DNA from: Adiantum capillus-veneris
Lineage: Eukaryota; Streptophyta; Polypodiopsida; Polypodiales; Pteridaceae
Direction of reading: 5' to 3'
Assembly: GCA_014529385.2 (NCBI GenBank)
Contig: CM043960.1
Location: 24,114,396 to 24,178,395, forward strand
DNA: 64,000 nucleotides
Shown here: piece by piece, positions 47,398 to 59,600 of the stretch
How the letters are laid out: each line of letters opens with the position of its first letter
Position numbering within the stretch: the first letter of the stretch is position 1
Position numbers and translations under genes: made by a program
Notes under the pieces: generated by a model
What the model was told of the DNA's origin: nothing
What the model saw: only the letters and a program-made list of their open reading frames with translations
Databases searched by the model: none

Positions 47398-50195
47398 TTA
47401 CTCTTGGGAAGCATTGTAAGCATTGACAAGGTTTAGGTTATCCTTTAATTGTATGCCTTGTATCCATCTAGCATCTTCAGAAGGATAATTCTTAAACTTA
47501 ATAAGATATCGTCGAATAGTCTTACCGCCTCTTAGTACCTTGTCTTCATGTTGGAGAATGGACTCGGGCTGCATCACCTCCTCTTGGTCTTCGATCTTCG
47601 GTGGGTCTTCAGTAGTTGGTGGTTCTTGAGGTGGCTCTCCTTTGTAAGCCTTTAATAGGCTCACATGGAAAGCATTGTGTATGAGCCAATGATTGGGCAA
47701 CTTGAGTTGATAGGCCATCTCATTGATTGGCCTAAGAATCTGGAAGGGATAGTACCTTTTTGCTAGTTTAGCATAGTACTTTTGGTGTCCCGTAGGATTC
47801 TTGCCCGTCGTGTGCCTTAATCGAGCCTTGGGAAACTTTAATAAGACCCAATCATTTTCTTTAAAGGCTTGGGATCTTCTGTGCTTGTCAGCAGTAGCAG
47901 CCTTTTGCCTTGGTTGTGAGATAGAGATAGCATCCTTAATCTTTTGAAAAGATTCTTGTAGGTCTCGGCTATACTCATCTGCAGCGAAGATCTTTCCATG
48001 TACCTTAAGTAGCAAGGGACTTTTTGATCTCCCCTCAATTACCTCGAAAGGTGCTTTTCCCGTGGAAGTATGTACAATTTTATTGTAGGCATACTCCACT
48101 TAGGGCCATTGGGATCTTTGATCTACTTCCATTACATAGGCTTTTAGTATATCGAGAATTGTTAGGTTAGCTATTTCACTTTGTCCATCCGTTTGTGGAT
48201 GATAGGCCGAAGAGAAGTTTAGCCTTGTCCCTAAATTCTCAAAGAGACCCTTCCAAAAATTACTGGTCTACACTATGCACATTGGCAAGCCATGGTACTT
48301 GAAAATTTGTGAAATGAAGAGGGTTGCCGTTTGATGGGATTTGATAGTCTTTTTGACAGGTATAAAATGAGCTTGTTTACTAAACCTGTCTGCTATCCTC
48401 CATATTCTCGTATTCCCATGGATAGACTTAGGCAATCCAAAGATAAAATCCATGGATATGCTCTCCCATGGTGAATTAGGGATTTGCAAGGGTTGAAGCA
48501 ATCCAAGTTGCTTCCCTCTATCAAATTTTGTCTTTTGGCTTACCACACATTTAGAAACATAATCTTGTATGTTCACTTTCATGGTAGGCCAATAGAAATA
48601 TGTTTCAATTCCCTTTAAGGTAGACTGAATCCCTCTATGCCTCGCATAAGGTGGAGCAAGAGATTCATACATTACTTTCTCACGTAGTGAGTTAGTAACA
48701 CATAGTCTATTGCCGTAGAGAAGATAACCATCTTGTGAAGTAAATGGTTCTTCTTTCTTCCCTAATGCAAGGGCTGAAATCACATCTCTAAAATCGGAAT
48801 CAATAGCATACTCATCTATCATTGAAAATAGATCATTGTGAGTTGCTATGGAAACCGCATTCACTCTCGGTTGTCTTGAGAGTGCATCAGCTACTTGATT
48901 ATGCTTGCCAGCAATGTGACCAATATGAAAATGAAATTGCAAAAGGAAATTTTCCTGCCTCATTTGTTTGTCGGAGAGCTGGGTCTGTATCATGAAGTAC
49001 ATAAGACTTTGGTGATCCGTTTGCAGAATGAAAGCAGTCCCCAATAAATAGTGCTTCCATGAGTCTAAGACATGTAGAACTGCAAGGAGTTCCTTTTCAT
49101 ATATGCCTAAAGCTTGCTCAACAGGGTCGAGCCTTTGACTTTCATAGCCTATCGTGTGCCCTTCTTGGAGCAAAACAGCTCCAAGGCAATCACCACAAGC
49201 ATCACATTGGACCTCAAATGGTTTGGAGAGATCCAGTACTGTAAGCACAGGTTGAGAGATAATCTTTTCAAAAGCATTGTTCTCCTTAGCAGACCATGTG
49301 TACCTAACGCTTTTCTTTGTTATGTCATGTAATGGTCCCGCAATTTGTGAGAACTTTTCTATGAAGCGTCTATAGTATGCACACATACCTATAAAGCTTC
49401 TTAGTTCATGAAGATTTTTTGGGTTAGGCGATCCTTTTATTACCTCTAACTTTGATGGATCCATTTGGATGCCATCTTGAGAGATAATGTGACCGAAATA
49501 CTAAATCTCTTGCAAGAAAAATTCACTTTTCTTTCGATTAACATAAAGTTTATTCTCTCTTAAAACTTGAAATATTACCTGGAGGTGTTTCTTGTGTTCG
49601 TCTAATGAATTAGAGTAGATGATAATATCATCAAAGAACACTCCAGTGAAGGTTCGATGAGGCCTGAACAGCTTCTCCATCAAGCGGTTGAATGTGGCTG
49701 GTGCATTGGTCAAGCCAAAAGGCATGACAATGTATTTGTAAAGACCAAATGTGGTGCGAAATGCGGTCTTTACAATATCTTGATCAACTATCCTTATTTG
49801 GTGATAGCCACTTTTTAGGTCAACCCTACTGAAGTAGGTCGATCCTTGTAGCTTATCTACCCGTGGAACGGGAAACCTATTCTTGATAGTGATCCTATTT
49901 AGTGCTCTATAGTCGACACACATACGATATGTGCCATCTTTCTTTTGCACTAATAGCACAGGTGAGCAAAATGGAGATGAGCTAGGCCTAACCATGCCCT
50001 TCTCAACTAACTCAGGCACTTGCCGCATAATCTCCTCTTGTTGAGCTTGAGAAACTCTATAAGGAGGTTTGTTAGGCGGTGAACTTCTTGGAAGAAGTTC
50101 AATTACATGGTCATCATTACCTCGTTTAGGAGGTAGCTCACAAGGGATGTCATCAATAAAGACATCTTGAAACCCCTTGAGAAAATTGGATAACT
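47398..50195 (-). pseudogene. pol: G2 pol: RT, RNase H, integrase, chromodomain-like tail
   Basis: After the internal deletion the frame gives KLSNFLKGFQDVFIDDIP, then RT with RMCVDYRALN, YHQIRIVDQD and FFDDIIIYSNS, to TAG at 49501-49503. The same frame goes on from 49500 to 48268: RT connection, RNase H (QCDACGDCLGAVLL, LQTDHQSL), integrase zinc-binding region (KCVVSQKT) and part of the core (MDFIFGLPKS). A deletion near 48265 removes the central RDPRM acid of the integrase. The last frame, 48099-47398, carries the integrase C-terminus (HNAFHVSLLKAY) and a chromodomain-like end (VLRGGKTIRRYLIKFKNYP). No protease remains. Confidence 0.85.
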
Positions 50196-50994
50196 TGCTG
50201 GATAAAGGCCAAGACTTTGTCTGTAGCACGAAAGGTGCCATCATGGGTAAGGAAAGAGATGCTCTTCCCTCCCTCTTTGAACTTCTTGAGCTTGGACGAT
50301 CTCTTCCACGTGGCATAGGATTTCCTATGGCCTCTTCTTTTTGATGGTTCAAAGGTTAAACCATCACTTTCTTCAGAAGGTGAAGAATTTGAGGAAGGTG
50401 GAGAAGAGGGTGACCTCTTTCTCGCTCACTTTCATAAGAAGAAGAGGATGAAGAAGATGGAGAAGAGGGTGTCCTCTTTCTCACCTTTTTCTTCTCTTGC
50501 TTTTTATCATCCCTCTTTGAATTATGGTGTGGAGAAGGGTGCGATGGTCTTCTTCGCTTTGGTGGTGATGGAGAGCGTTTAGCCAGCCGTCTTTGTGGAG
50601 CCATCTCCATCGAGGTGGCGGGAGACTCACTTCTTTCTCGTTCCTTCGGTGGAGGCTCTTGAGTTCTCCTTTGGGAAGGAGATGCATCATCAAGAAGTAA
50701 ATTCTTGAGCCCTTCGTATGGATTCTCTTCTTCTTCCCGAATCAAAAAGAGAACTCTTTTGGGAGTCTCACAAGGAGGCTTCCTAGGTGTTCTCTCGTCA
50801 TGGTGGTGAGCTTGCAGAATCCCGTGAGCACGGAGCTGCCGTTGCACTTCACTTTGGAGAGATGGATTGCCCATGGCTTGTTGAAGCCTAGAAACAAGAT
50901 AGTTAACAAGCATCGGAGCATCATTAGTAGCTTGCTCATTAGCAAAATCAAAGTTATCAACATTAATTTCACTCTCTTTATTATTGTCAGCCAT
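50196..50994 (-). pseudogene. gag: G2 gag, truncated
   Basis: MADNNKESEINVDNFDFANE at 50994, 212 codons, with an SR/PR-rich basic tail (AKRSPSPPKRRRPSHPSPH) and poly-Ser. A frameshift near 50410 ends this frame. A few more gag codons lie in another frame up to the deletion junction near 50195, after which the capsid core is gone. Confidence 0.75.
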
Positions 50995-51387
50995 TCTAAC
51001 AACTTTTAGGTGTAAAAATTTTAGGTGTACTTTGGCACTTCAAGCCCTAGTTGTTATTCCTCTTTACCCCTTTAGAAAAAGCACTCAAGCCGTGTCTCGA
51101 ATACCATTAATTGCAAGGAATAGAAGAGAGGGTCGTTCAACACCAAAACAACACCGGCTCCTGTCAAGCTTCTAATAGGTCAATAGTGGTTAAGCCATAG
51201 GCAAGCCCTGTAGGACTCCACTATTAAGACCATAGCTCTCAATAGTGATGCCCCGTTAGCTGCACGAAGGCAGGCGCACTGCAAGGCTGAAAAATCCCTA
51301 TTCTACTTTCTCACATGCAATTAATAATACCAACCATTTATAGCTAGCTTGAGGACCTCCCTTCTTGAGCAAGAAAAGAGAAACCTT
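50995..51387 (-). other. G2 5' leader
   Basis: Non-coding sequence between primer site and gag, corresponding to 57861-58248 of G3. Confidence 0.7.
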
Positions 51388-51402
51388 GTGCTTTGATACC
51401 AA
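51388..51402 (-). promoter_or_regulatory. G2 primer binding site
   Basis: The minus strand reads TTGGTATCAAAGCAC next to the LTR, a tRNA-iMet-type primer site with one change from G3. Confidence 0.75.
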
Positions 51403-52986
51403 TGTAACATTTAATGGCCTGAAAACTTGTGTGTAGAGGAAATTAGCATGAGCATAGTGGGCATTTCATTAGAATAGATTCCTAAGGAGAATTACAAGAG
51501 TGCTTGGGTGGAGAGAGCAACAAAAGCATAACACCTAGTTAGATAGCATGAACAATACTTTCAAAAGAGAGATAAATTAAGCTATTGACAACAGTTGAGG
51601 ATCGGATTTGCATGGAGCCGGTCCCCCCTCCAAAAGGCTTTGTATTATGGTTTCTCCCATCAAGAGAGACATTGTACAATACAATTCTTTGTGTTCCTTC
51701 AAGACTAGCTAGTGCAATGAAGATGAAAGCTTCATGCACTAAGCAAACACTTAGCAAACACAACATCAATTATCCCCGGTCTCAGACCCAAGACCTCACA
51801 CACCTTCAAAGATGGTGAGAGCTAGCAGGGTATGAGAGTAGATTGAGAGGAAGAAGGAGTATTCTTACGAGAAAGATGTACATCTCCTCACATAATCACT
51901 CATATTAGCATAGCTTAGCTTAGTAATTAGCATGGTAGAGGAGATGAGCATGCATTGAATCTTGGCTCTTGGTTGGATTTGCATCACAAAGCCAAGAGTT
52001 GTTGGTGTAGGCCTCCCTTCTCACAAGCTTGGAGTAGGTGATAAGCTTTCCATTAAAGCTTGAGAAGGAGAGAGAGTCTTCTTTACTTCACACCTGAGAT
52101 TGTGTGAGTGTGTGTGTGATAATGCCTTGCAAAAATCAGCCCCCTCTCTCTCTTGGGCGACCCCTCTTGCTATTTGCTCATGCTCTACTCTCATTGGACC
52201 TCCCCATGCCTAGCCAATGGTAATTAAGCAGTATAAGTGATAGCCTTATGACATGTGTCCCCCTTTCCCCTTTTGTGAGAGCTTTAGGTAATTTAATAAT
52301 TCAACTAAACTCTCATTGGACCCCTTTGCCTCCTGACCAATAGGATTGAGGCATGCCATTGGGCTGCTGAATGCTAATTGGACCCCTTGGGAGACTGTCC
52401 AATAGTCTTCTAGAGGACTTATTTCTCATTGGTTCTTTTATTAAGTGTTTTTAAATTAATTAAACTAGATTTACTCTAGCGTAATTCTCATTGGTCCACC
52501 TCTAAGGCCATCCAATAGGAGTTGGGTACACCTTGTGGGCATCTGGCCTAGGGAGCTGACATGTGTCCCTCATTCCCTTTGTGTAAAGGGAGCTTGTGGG
52601 TGTGTGTGTGACTTTTTCTCTCATCCCCTACAAGCTAGGCTCGCCCCCTCCTATGTAGGGATTTGAAAAGACTTTTGGGACACACAGAAAGCATCCAATT
52701 CCCCCCATGGTTGACCTTTGGACACAACCTTTGAATTTTGGAACCTTAGCATTTTGGAAGTATTAATGGGCTGAACCTTAGGGTCTTTTTAGCCCATTGT
52801 TGCACATGGCTCTTTTACAGATGGCCCCCCCTTTGGATCCCTAATTTCCCTCCTTTGGATCCCTACTGTGGCCGGTCTGCTAGCTTAACCAATATTCTAG
52901 CTTTTTCTCCCCTGGCACTTCCCCATATTAAATGATTAGTTTAACATGAGAAAATCATTTAGGAGAATTAGATATTGATTATTATG

Positions 52987-52989
<3 letters not shown>
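51403..52989 (-). repeat. G2 5' LTR
   Basis: 1587 bp, near-identical by eye to 45465-47043; TG...CA ends conserved. Confidence 0.9.

Positions 52990-53076
<87 letters not shown>
52985..53076. repeat. (CA)n(TA)n(GA)n compound microsatellite
   Basis: Directly outside the G2 5' LTR: about 9 CA, about 24 TA and about 11 GA units. Confidence 0.9.
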
Positions 53077-56000
53077 TTCTAAATCAGCCCAACTTCCATA
53101 GTAGCAATAGCCGTAAGAACCTTCTTGTCCATTTTTTCTAGCTATCTTGACTAGTGTAGAAACATCCTAGCATGTACCTTCCCCAAAGTCATGTCATATG
53201 GCACCTAATATACGCGATGGAATCTCTGAGCTTACATTTGCCTCTATTGCTAAGTTTTCTATTTGTAATATATATGCTAAAAATTTATTCAAAAAAGTTT
53301 ATTATTTATAGAATGTAAGAGCATGAGTTTGTCGGATTTGGCAAATGAAGTGGTGTTTTCTTGAGTTTACCGCTCGCTTTTTGTGCCTTTCTTGGATTTC
53401 TTTGTTGGCCTTTTGGTTGTCCTTATTGGGCTTGAATAGTATTTTAAATTCATTATTTGCAAAAAATATAATGACGTTGTACAACTTAGCAAGTATTTTA
53501 ATGTCGATCTCAATATCCACCTGATCGGCCCCTTGCTATGGAAAAACTGGTGAATATATACCCTCCTTGGCATGCCAAAGGTGTTACGGATATTGGTTTC
53601 AAGTGAGCCTCAAGTATTCTTGCTTTTGGTCCAAGTCTTCCAAAATGTTTATGCATGGACCAAAAATTGCTCATCCCTATCGCAGTGCACCATTATTGAT
53701 ACCACAACCAATCGCTCACTCTTTGCATTGACAATAGTTTGTAGTTGGGAACTCTTGCCACTAAGATGCTTGTAGTATTTCTTGTATTCAACAACTTGTA
53801 TTCAATAGTTTGAGCTGCATTGGGTTATGTCTCTGCATGCTCCCATTGAAGTTTTGGACATGGATAGATAATTGCAAAGTGATGCCAAGAGCCTTTTACA
53901 AAGACCTTGGGATTATGCTTCAAAATCCAACCACAAACGTGAACAAAATTCAAAAGATAAATATTGCACTAACAAACCAATTGTTTGTCTTCTTTGTTTT
54001 GTCGTTTTAATTTAGAATAATGATGGGAAACAAGTTATGACTATAAGAATAACAGTTTAAGTGCTTTGTTTTTCTACATACATGCCATTATTTATATGGG
54101 GAAGATTTTACATCATATCTCTCTTCTTTTTTTGGTGTGTAGTACTTAAACACTTTGCATAAGTTTCATACAATGCAAAAGTGCATATGTTTCTCTTATC
54201 AAATGTGCAAGATAATCTTTGAATTGTTTTTTTTATGGTCTTTGAAAAACTCTTGAGGTGTACATAGAATGATATCTAAATCAAAGTTTGCTAGGCGAGT
54301 TTGTTTTGGATCAAGTGCTCTAGTTGAAGGTGGCAAGCATGCCAAGAGTCTACTACCAATAAACTAGAAAATCTAGGGGAACTTGTATTGGCATAGATCT
54401 AACATACCCCCATGTGGAGGGCATCGTGAGGAACTAATATTGCCACTATGGTTACTGCCATCATCTTTATCTTCTTGCAGATGAGTGCATGCTCATGTTC
54501 TTGCCAAATTGAGCTATCTCAATTTCAATGCCATGGGTTTAGCCAGCCATAAGTTGAAGTTGACGTTGTTTGTCACTGTTATTGGCATTGTTGTGATCCT
54601 ATTGGTTAGTGAATATGATGTTGAAAGGACACAGGGGTTGGTTTTGGTTGTCCTTTTTGGCGATACTATGCCTCTACAGCACATTGGCAGTAGATGCCCA
54701 ACCATTGTAGTGATAGCAAGCGACAAGGTTGCTCTCCTTGATTCCACAACCATCAATAGAGATTGCCCCACTATGCAAACTATATGACTTCCATCGTGCC
54801 ATCTCTAAGTGAAATGGTGTTGACTTTTTTTATTCAACTAAAGACAATATTTATCTTTTTTGAAGAATAGCCAAAGAAAACAAACACATAACCGTGTTCT
54901 CACATTTTGTATGCTCTTTCTTTACCAAAAAGAATAGGCGGGTGCATTCTCACCCTTTGACCACTCGAGCGGCAACCCTTTTATAAAATCATTTACCATA
55001 TGAGGTAATACTTATCCTATAACATTTTGACATGAATTATATGCTTCTTACACAATAAAAGATCTAAACTAATTCATAATTCAGCACTTAGGTGACTGAG
55101 ACACTAACTCTTTTGTACAAGATTGTGCCAAACTCCTAGACATGCCTAATGATCTCATTCAGGCTTACTTCTCAGTTTGACCACTAGATATTTCTCCAAA
55201 GAGCCTCCCGGTATGTAATTTATCAATGCATTTTAATAATATACATCTAACAAGATTAGTTTGACCACTAGATATTTCTCCAACCTCCCGATACATAATT
55301 TCTCAATGTATTTTAATAATATACATCTAGCAAGATCATTCATATTGTCTCTGATAATTTAGCTCTCTTTAGGTATCTTTAGGCCCAAAGGCATCATCCT
55401 AATGTTTATTCTACTTTCTTCTTTATCTTAGGATCTCCAAATTTTGCACCACCTCTTACAATATCTTCTTATAAGATATTCCCATGAATGTATTCCATCT
55501 CTAGCCTTCCTAACTACATCCCAAAGTACTTCAGGACAATCACCTTTAGATTCTAGCATGGTAGGAGTTATATGGTAAATAGATTTATGTGTTGTGTTCA
55601 CTACCACTCATTCAATCTCTCCTTCTTTACAAGTAATCGCATTCTCAATCCCTTGAGGATATTGGATCCTTGTTCTCACCTTGCTCATTTGAGATCTTTT
55701 TGTGAACCCCATTGTTAGTTGAAACCTCAGCTTCCTTCATGGTTTCTTCTCCAATCATGTCATTTATGATCTCTTCCTTTCTCTCGTTTGTTTCTTTAAA
55801 ATCAAGTGGTTGTGGTATTATCCTAGCCTGAGCTAGAATATCTGGTGGAGGTTGCATAAGCACTTGCGCAGTCTCAATCAACTTTTTGCACGTCTCCAAC
55901 CTTAGCTTTTCTATCTTGATGCTATATAGTTTGGCAGATGTCTAGTCTTACTTCATACTCCTTTAGAATCACTTCCAATGGCTCAAAATTTTTATCGACT

Positions 56001-56341
56001 AAGATTAAATCTCTTGAACTAGCATCTATTGGTTCTACTCCGCTTGGCTTGTGTTCGATTTTAGATAGTTCTTCTAGTATCACACTAGATACAGACCTTG
56101 TTGATTGTTGTGATTGCTCTTGAGCTTGTGACAACTCAACTATAATAGCCTTTATCTTCCTATGATATTGATCTCTAGCTCTATCTCTTGTAATTTTCTG
56201 TTGATTTCACACTCACGGACTTGTTGGAGTCATCACACTACCTTTCTTACTTGTTGATTTCTAATTTGCTTCTGCTCTCGTTACCACCTTCAATGACACT
56301 TTTGCATTTGAATCAGAACCACTTGGAGAGGGCATGAATTC
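53077..56341. other. Spacer between G2 and G3, no convincing gene
   Basis: AT-rich. Short frames at 53302-53573 (-), 53572-53775 (+) and 54485-54787 (+) show no family motif. A pair of polar frames at 56134-55922 and 55899-55645 (-), out of register with each other (LEELSKIEHKPSGVEPIDAS; ARIIPQPLDFKETNERKEE), look like decayed coding sequence of unknown type. A direct repeat of ~75 bp (GACCACTAGATATTTCTCC...ATACATCTA) occurs at 55177-55250 and 55262-55329. Confidence 0.45.
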
Positions 56342-57847
56342 TCTCATAATACCTAATATCTAATTCTCCTAAATGATTTTCTCATGTTAAACTGATCATT
56401 TAATATGAGGAAGTACCAAGGGAGAAAAGGCTAGAATATTGGTTAAGCTGGCAGATTGGCCACAATAGGGATCCAAAGGAGGGAAAATAGGGATCCAAAG
56501 GGAGGGCCATCTGCAAAAGAGCAATGTGCAATAATGGGCTTTAAAGACCTTAAGGTTCAACCCATTAAGACTTCCAAAATGCTAAGGTTCCAAAATTCAA
56601 AGGTTGTGTCCAATGGTCAAATCTTAGGGAAAGTGGATGCTTTGTGAGTGTACACAAAACTCTTCAAGATTCCTACATAGGAGGGGGTGAGCCCTATAAG
56701 TAGGGGATGTGAGAGAAACACACACACACACTCCCTTTACACAAAGGTACTAGGGGACACATGTCAGCTCCCTAGCCCAATTGCCCACATTTAAAAACAC
56801 TTAATAAAAGAACCAATTAGAATTAAGCTCTCTAGAAGACTATTGGACAGTCTCCCAAGGGGTCCAATGAGCATTCAACAGCCCAATGGCTTGCTTGCTT
56901 CCTATTGGCCAAAAGATAAAGGGGTCCAATGAGAGTTTAGTTTTGCATTATTTAATTATCTAACGCTCTCACAAAAGGGGAAAGGGGGCACATGTCACAA
57001 GGCTATCACTTATGCTTCTCAATTGTGATTGGCTAAGCTTGGAGAGGTCCAAGGGGAAGCTAGCAAGAGGATTTAACAAGAGGGGTCAACCAAGATGAGA
57101 GAGGGGGCTGATTTGTGAAGGAATTATCACACACACACTCACACAATCTCATGTGTGAAGCAACAAGAATCTCTCTCTCCTTCTCAAGCTTTAATGGAAA
57201 GCTCATCTTCTACTTCAACCTTGTGAGAAGGCAGGCCTACACCAACAACACTTGGCTTTGTGATGCAAATCCAACCAAGATCCAAGCTTCAATGCATGCT
57301 CATCTCCTCTACCATGCTAATTACTAAGCTATGGTAAGATTTTATGAGTGATTATGTGAGGAGATATACTTCTTTCTTGTAGGATTACTCCTTTTTCCTC
57401 TCAATCTACTCTCATACCCCGCTAGCTCTCACCATCTTCAAAGGTGTGTGAGGTATTGGGTCTGAGACCGTGAGGGAATTGAGGTTGTGTTTAATAAGTC
57501 TTTGCTTAGTGCTTGAAGTTTCCATCTTCATCGCACTAGCTAGTTATTGAAGGAACACAAAGATTGTAGTGTAAAATCTCTCCCTTGATGGGGGGAACCT
57601 ATAATACAAAGCCTTTTGGAGGGGGGACTAGCTCCATGTAAATCTGGCCCTTAACTGTTGGTAATAGCTTAATTTCTCTCTCTTTTGAAGTATTGTTCAT
57701 GCCTATCTAACTAGGTGTTATGCTTTTTATTTCTCTCTCCATCCAAGCACTCTTGCTATGCTCATTAGGAACCTATTCTAATGGAATGCTCACTATGTTT
57801 ATGCTTTTTTCCGCTACACACAAGTTACTAGGCCATTAAATGTTACA
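56342..57847 (+). repeat. G3 5' LTR
   Basis: About 1.5 kb, beginning TCTCATAATACC (first TG mutated to TC) and ending AAATGTTACA. CCAAT-rich middle as in G1 and G2. Noticeably more diverged from G1/G2 than they are from each other. Confidence 0.85.
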
Positions 57848-57860
57848 TTGGTATCAGAGC
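57848..57860 (+). promoter_or_regulatory. G3 primer binding site (tRNA-iMet)
   Basis: TTGGTATCAGAGC immediately after the LTR; an exact match to the common plant primer site. Confidence 0.85.
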
Positions 57861-58248
57861 ACAATGTTTTTCTTTTCTTGCTCAAGAAGGGAGGTCCTCA
57901 AACTAGCAATAAATGGTTGGTATTATTAATTGCAATTGAGTAAGTAGAATAGGGATTTTTCAGCCTTGCAGGGTGCCTGCCTCCGTACAGATAATGGGGC
58001 ATCACTGGCGAGAGCTATGGTCTTAATAATATAGTCCTACAGGGCTTGCCTATGGATTAACCACTATTGAGCTATTAGAAGCTTGACAGGATCCGGTACT
58101 GTTTTGGTGTTGAAAGACCCTCCCTTCTATTCCTTGCAATTAATGATATTCGAGCCATGGGTACAGTAGCTTGAGTTCTTTTTTAAAGGGGTAAAGAGGA
58201 GCAGCAACTAGGGCTTGAAGTGCCAAAGTACACCTAAAAATTGTTAGA
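57861..58248 (+). other. G3 5' leader
   Basis: Non-coding; corresponds to 50995-51387 of G2. Confidence 0.7.
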
Positions 58249-59600
58249 ATGGCTGACAATAGTAAAGAGACTGAAATTAATGTTGATAGCTTTGATTTTT
58301 CTAATGAGCAGGCTACTAATGATGCCCCTATGCTTGTTAACTATCTTATTTCTAGGCTTCAACAAGCCATGGGCAATCCATCCCTCCAAAGTGAAGTGCA
58401 GTGGCAGCTTCATGCTCATGGGATTCTCCGAACTCCCCACCATGACGAGAGAGTACCTAGGAAGCCTCCTTGTGAGACTTCCAAAAGAGGCCTCTCTCCG
58501 ATTCAGGAAGAAGAAGAGGATCCATACGAAGGGCTCAAAAATTTACTTCTTGATGACGCATCTCCTTCCCAAAGGAGAACTCAAGAGCCCCCACCAAAGT
58601 AACGAGAAAAAAGTGAGTCTCATGCCACCTCGGTGGAGATGGTTCCACGAAGACGGCGTGCAAAACGCTCTCCATCACCTCCTAAACGGAGAAGACCATT
58701 ATACACCTCTCCACACCATAATTCAAAGAGGAATGATAAAAAACAAGAGAAGAAAAAGGAGAGAAAGAGGCCACCCTCTTCTCCATCTTCTTCCTCTTAT
58801 GAAAGTGATGGTGCAGACAAGCGAGACCAAGGCAAGAAAAAGGCAAGAAAGAGGTCACCCTCTTCTCCATCAAAAAGAAGACGGCATACAAAATCCTATG
58901 CCGCATGGAAGAGGTCATCCAAGCTAAGAGGGAGGAAAGAGCATCTCTTTCCATACCTACGATGGCACTTTTGGTGCTACGGACAAAGTCTTGGCTTTCA
59001 TCTAGCAATTCGATGTGGCGTTTGGAGATGAGGGCTTCACAAAGTCCTCTAAGCTACACCATGTAACTATGCATTTTCAAAAGTCCGCCAGGCAATGATG
59101 GTCTAGCTTACAGGCAAACGGTGAAGCTCCTTAAACATGGAAACCTTTAAGAGCTTCCATCATGAAGCAGTTTGTGGCCACCAATGCCAAATACAAAGTA
59201 CTCACTGAATGGAAAAGCTTGAAGCTCTCTCCCTACGAATCCATTCATAAATATGTAGACAAGTTTTGGGACATACATCTCAAAGCCACTGTCTTCAAAA
59301 AGATGGGTTTTGGAGAGAAAAAACAACAATTTTGTGCGGGTTTAACTGAAGAAATGGTGGAGTATGTCAACTCCCAAAGGCCACGCACAATATTTGCGAT
59401 CATACACCATACCATAGTGGCTTCTGGAATCAATTTGCAAATAGGGGCTAAGAGAAATCTTAAGCCCACGAAAAACAAGGGTTTCAATGAGCCTAAGGGG
59501 TAGGTCAATGTTCAAAAGTCTCCTAAGGTCAATTCCAATAACAACAAAGCTAAGGAGAAGGGAGTTTTACAAATGCAAAAACAAACTCTCTCCTGAAGAG
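58249..59600 (+). pseudogene. gag: G3 gag
   Basis: ATG 58249 (MADNSKETEINVDSFDFSNE). TAA at 58600-58602 interrupts; the same frame resumes through an SR/PR-rich basic segment (AKRSPSPPKRRRP) to 59031. The capsid-type motif LSPYESIHKYVDKFWDIHL follows at 59162-59503 with FCAGLTEEMVEYVN. At least three breaks. G2 has GAG (Glu) where G3 has the TAA, so that stop is private to G3. Confidence 0.8.

Larger units (their letters stand above)
45465..52989 (-). mobile_element. Ty3/gypsy chromodomain-type element G2 (internally deleted)
   Basis: Complete LTR pair (45465-47043; 51403-52989), primer site and polypurine tract, total 7.5 kb. The capsid/nucleocapsid/protease interval present in G3 (about 59000-60290) is missing, joined near 50195. 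The two LTRs look near-identical by eye, suggesting recent insertion despite the defective interior. The flanking 5-mers do not match. Confidence 0.85.

Noticed and set aside
55645-56134. Polar minus-strand frames as a hypothetical host gene
   Set aside because: Two short, out-of-register frames, no intron signals tying them together and no recognised domain; described only as possible decayed coding sequence.
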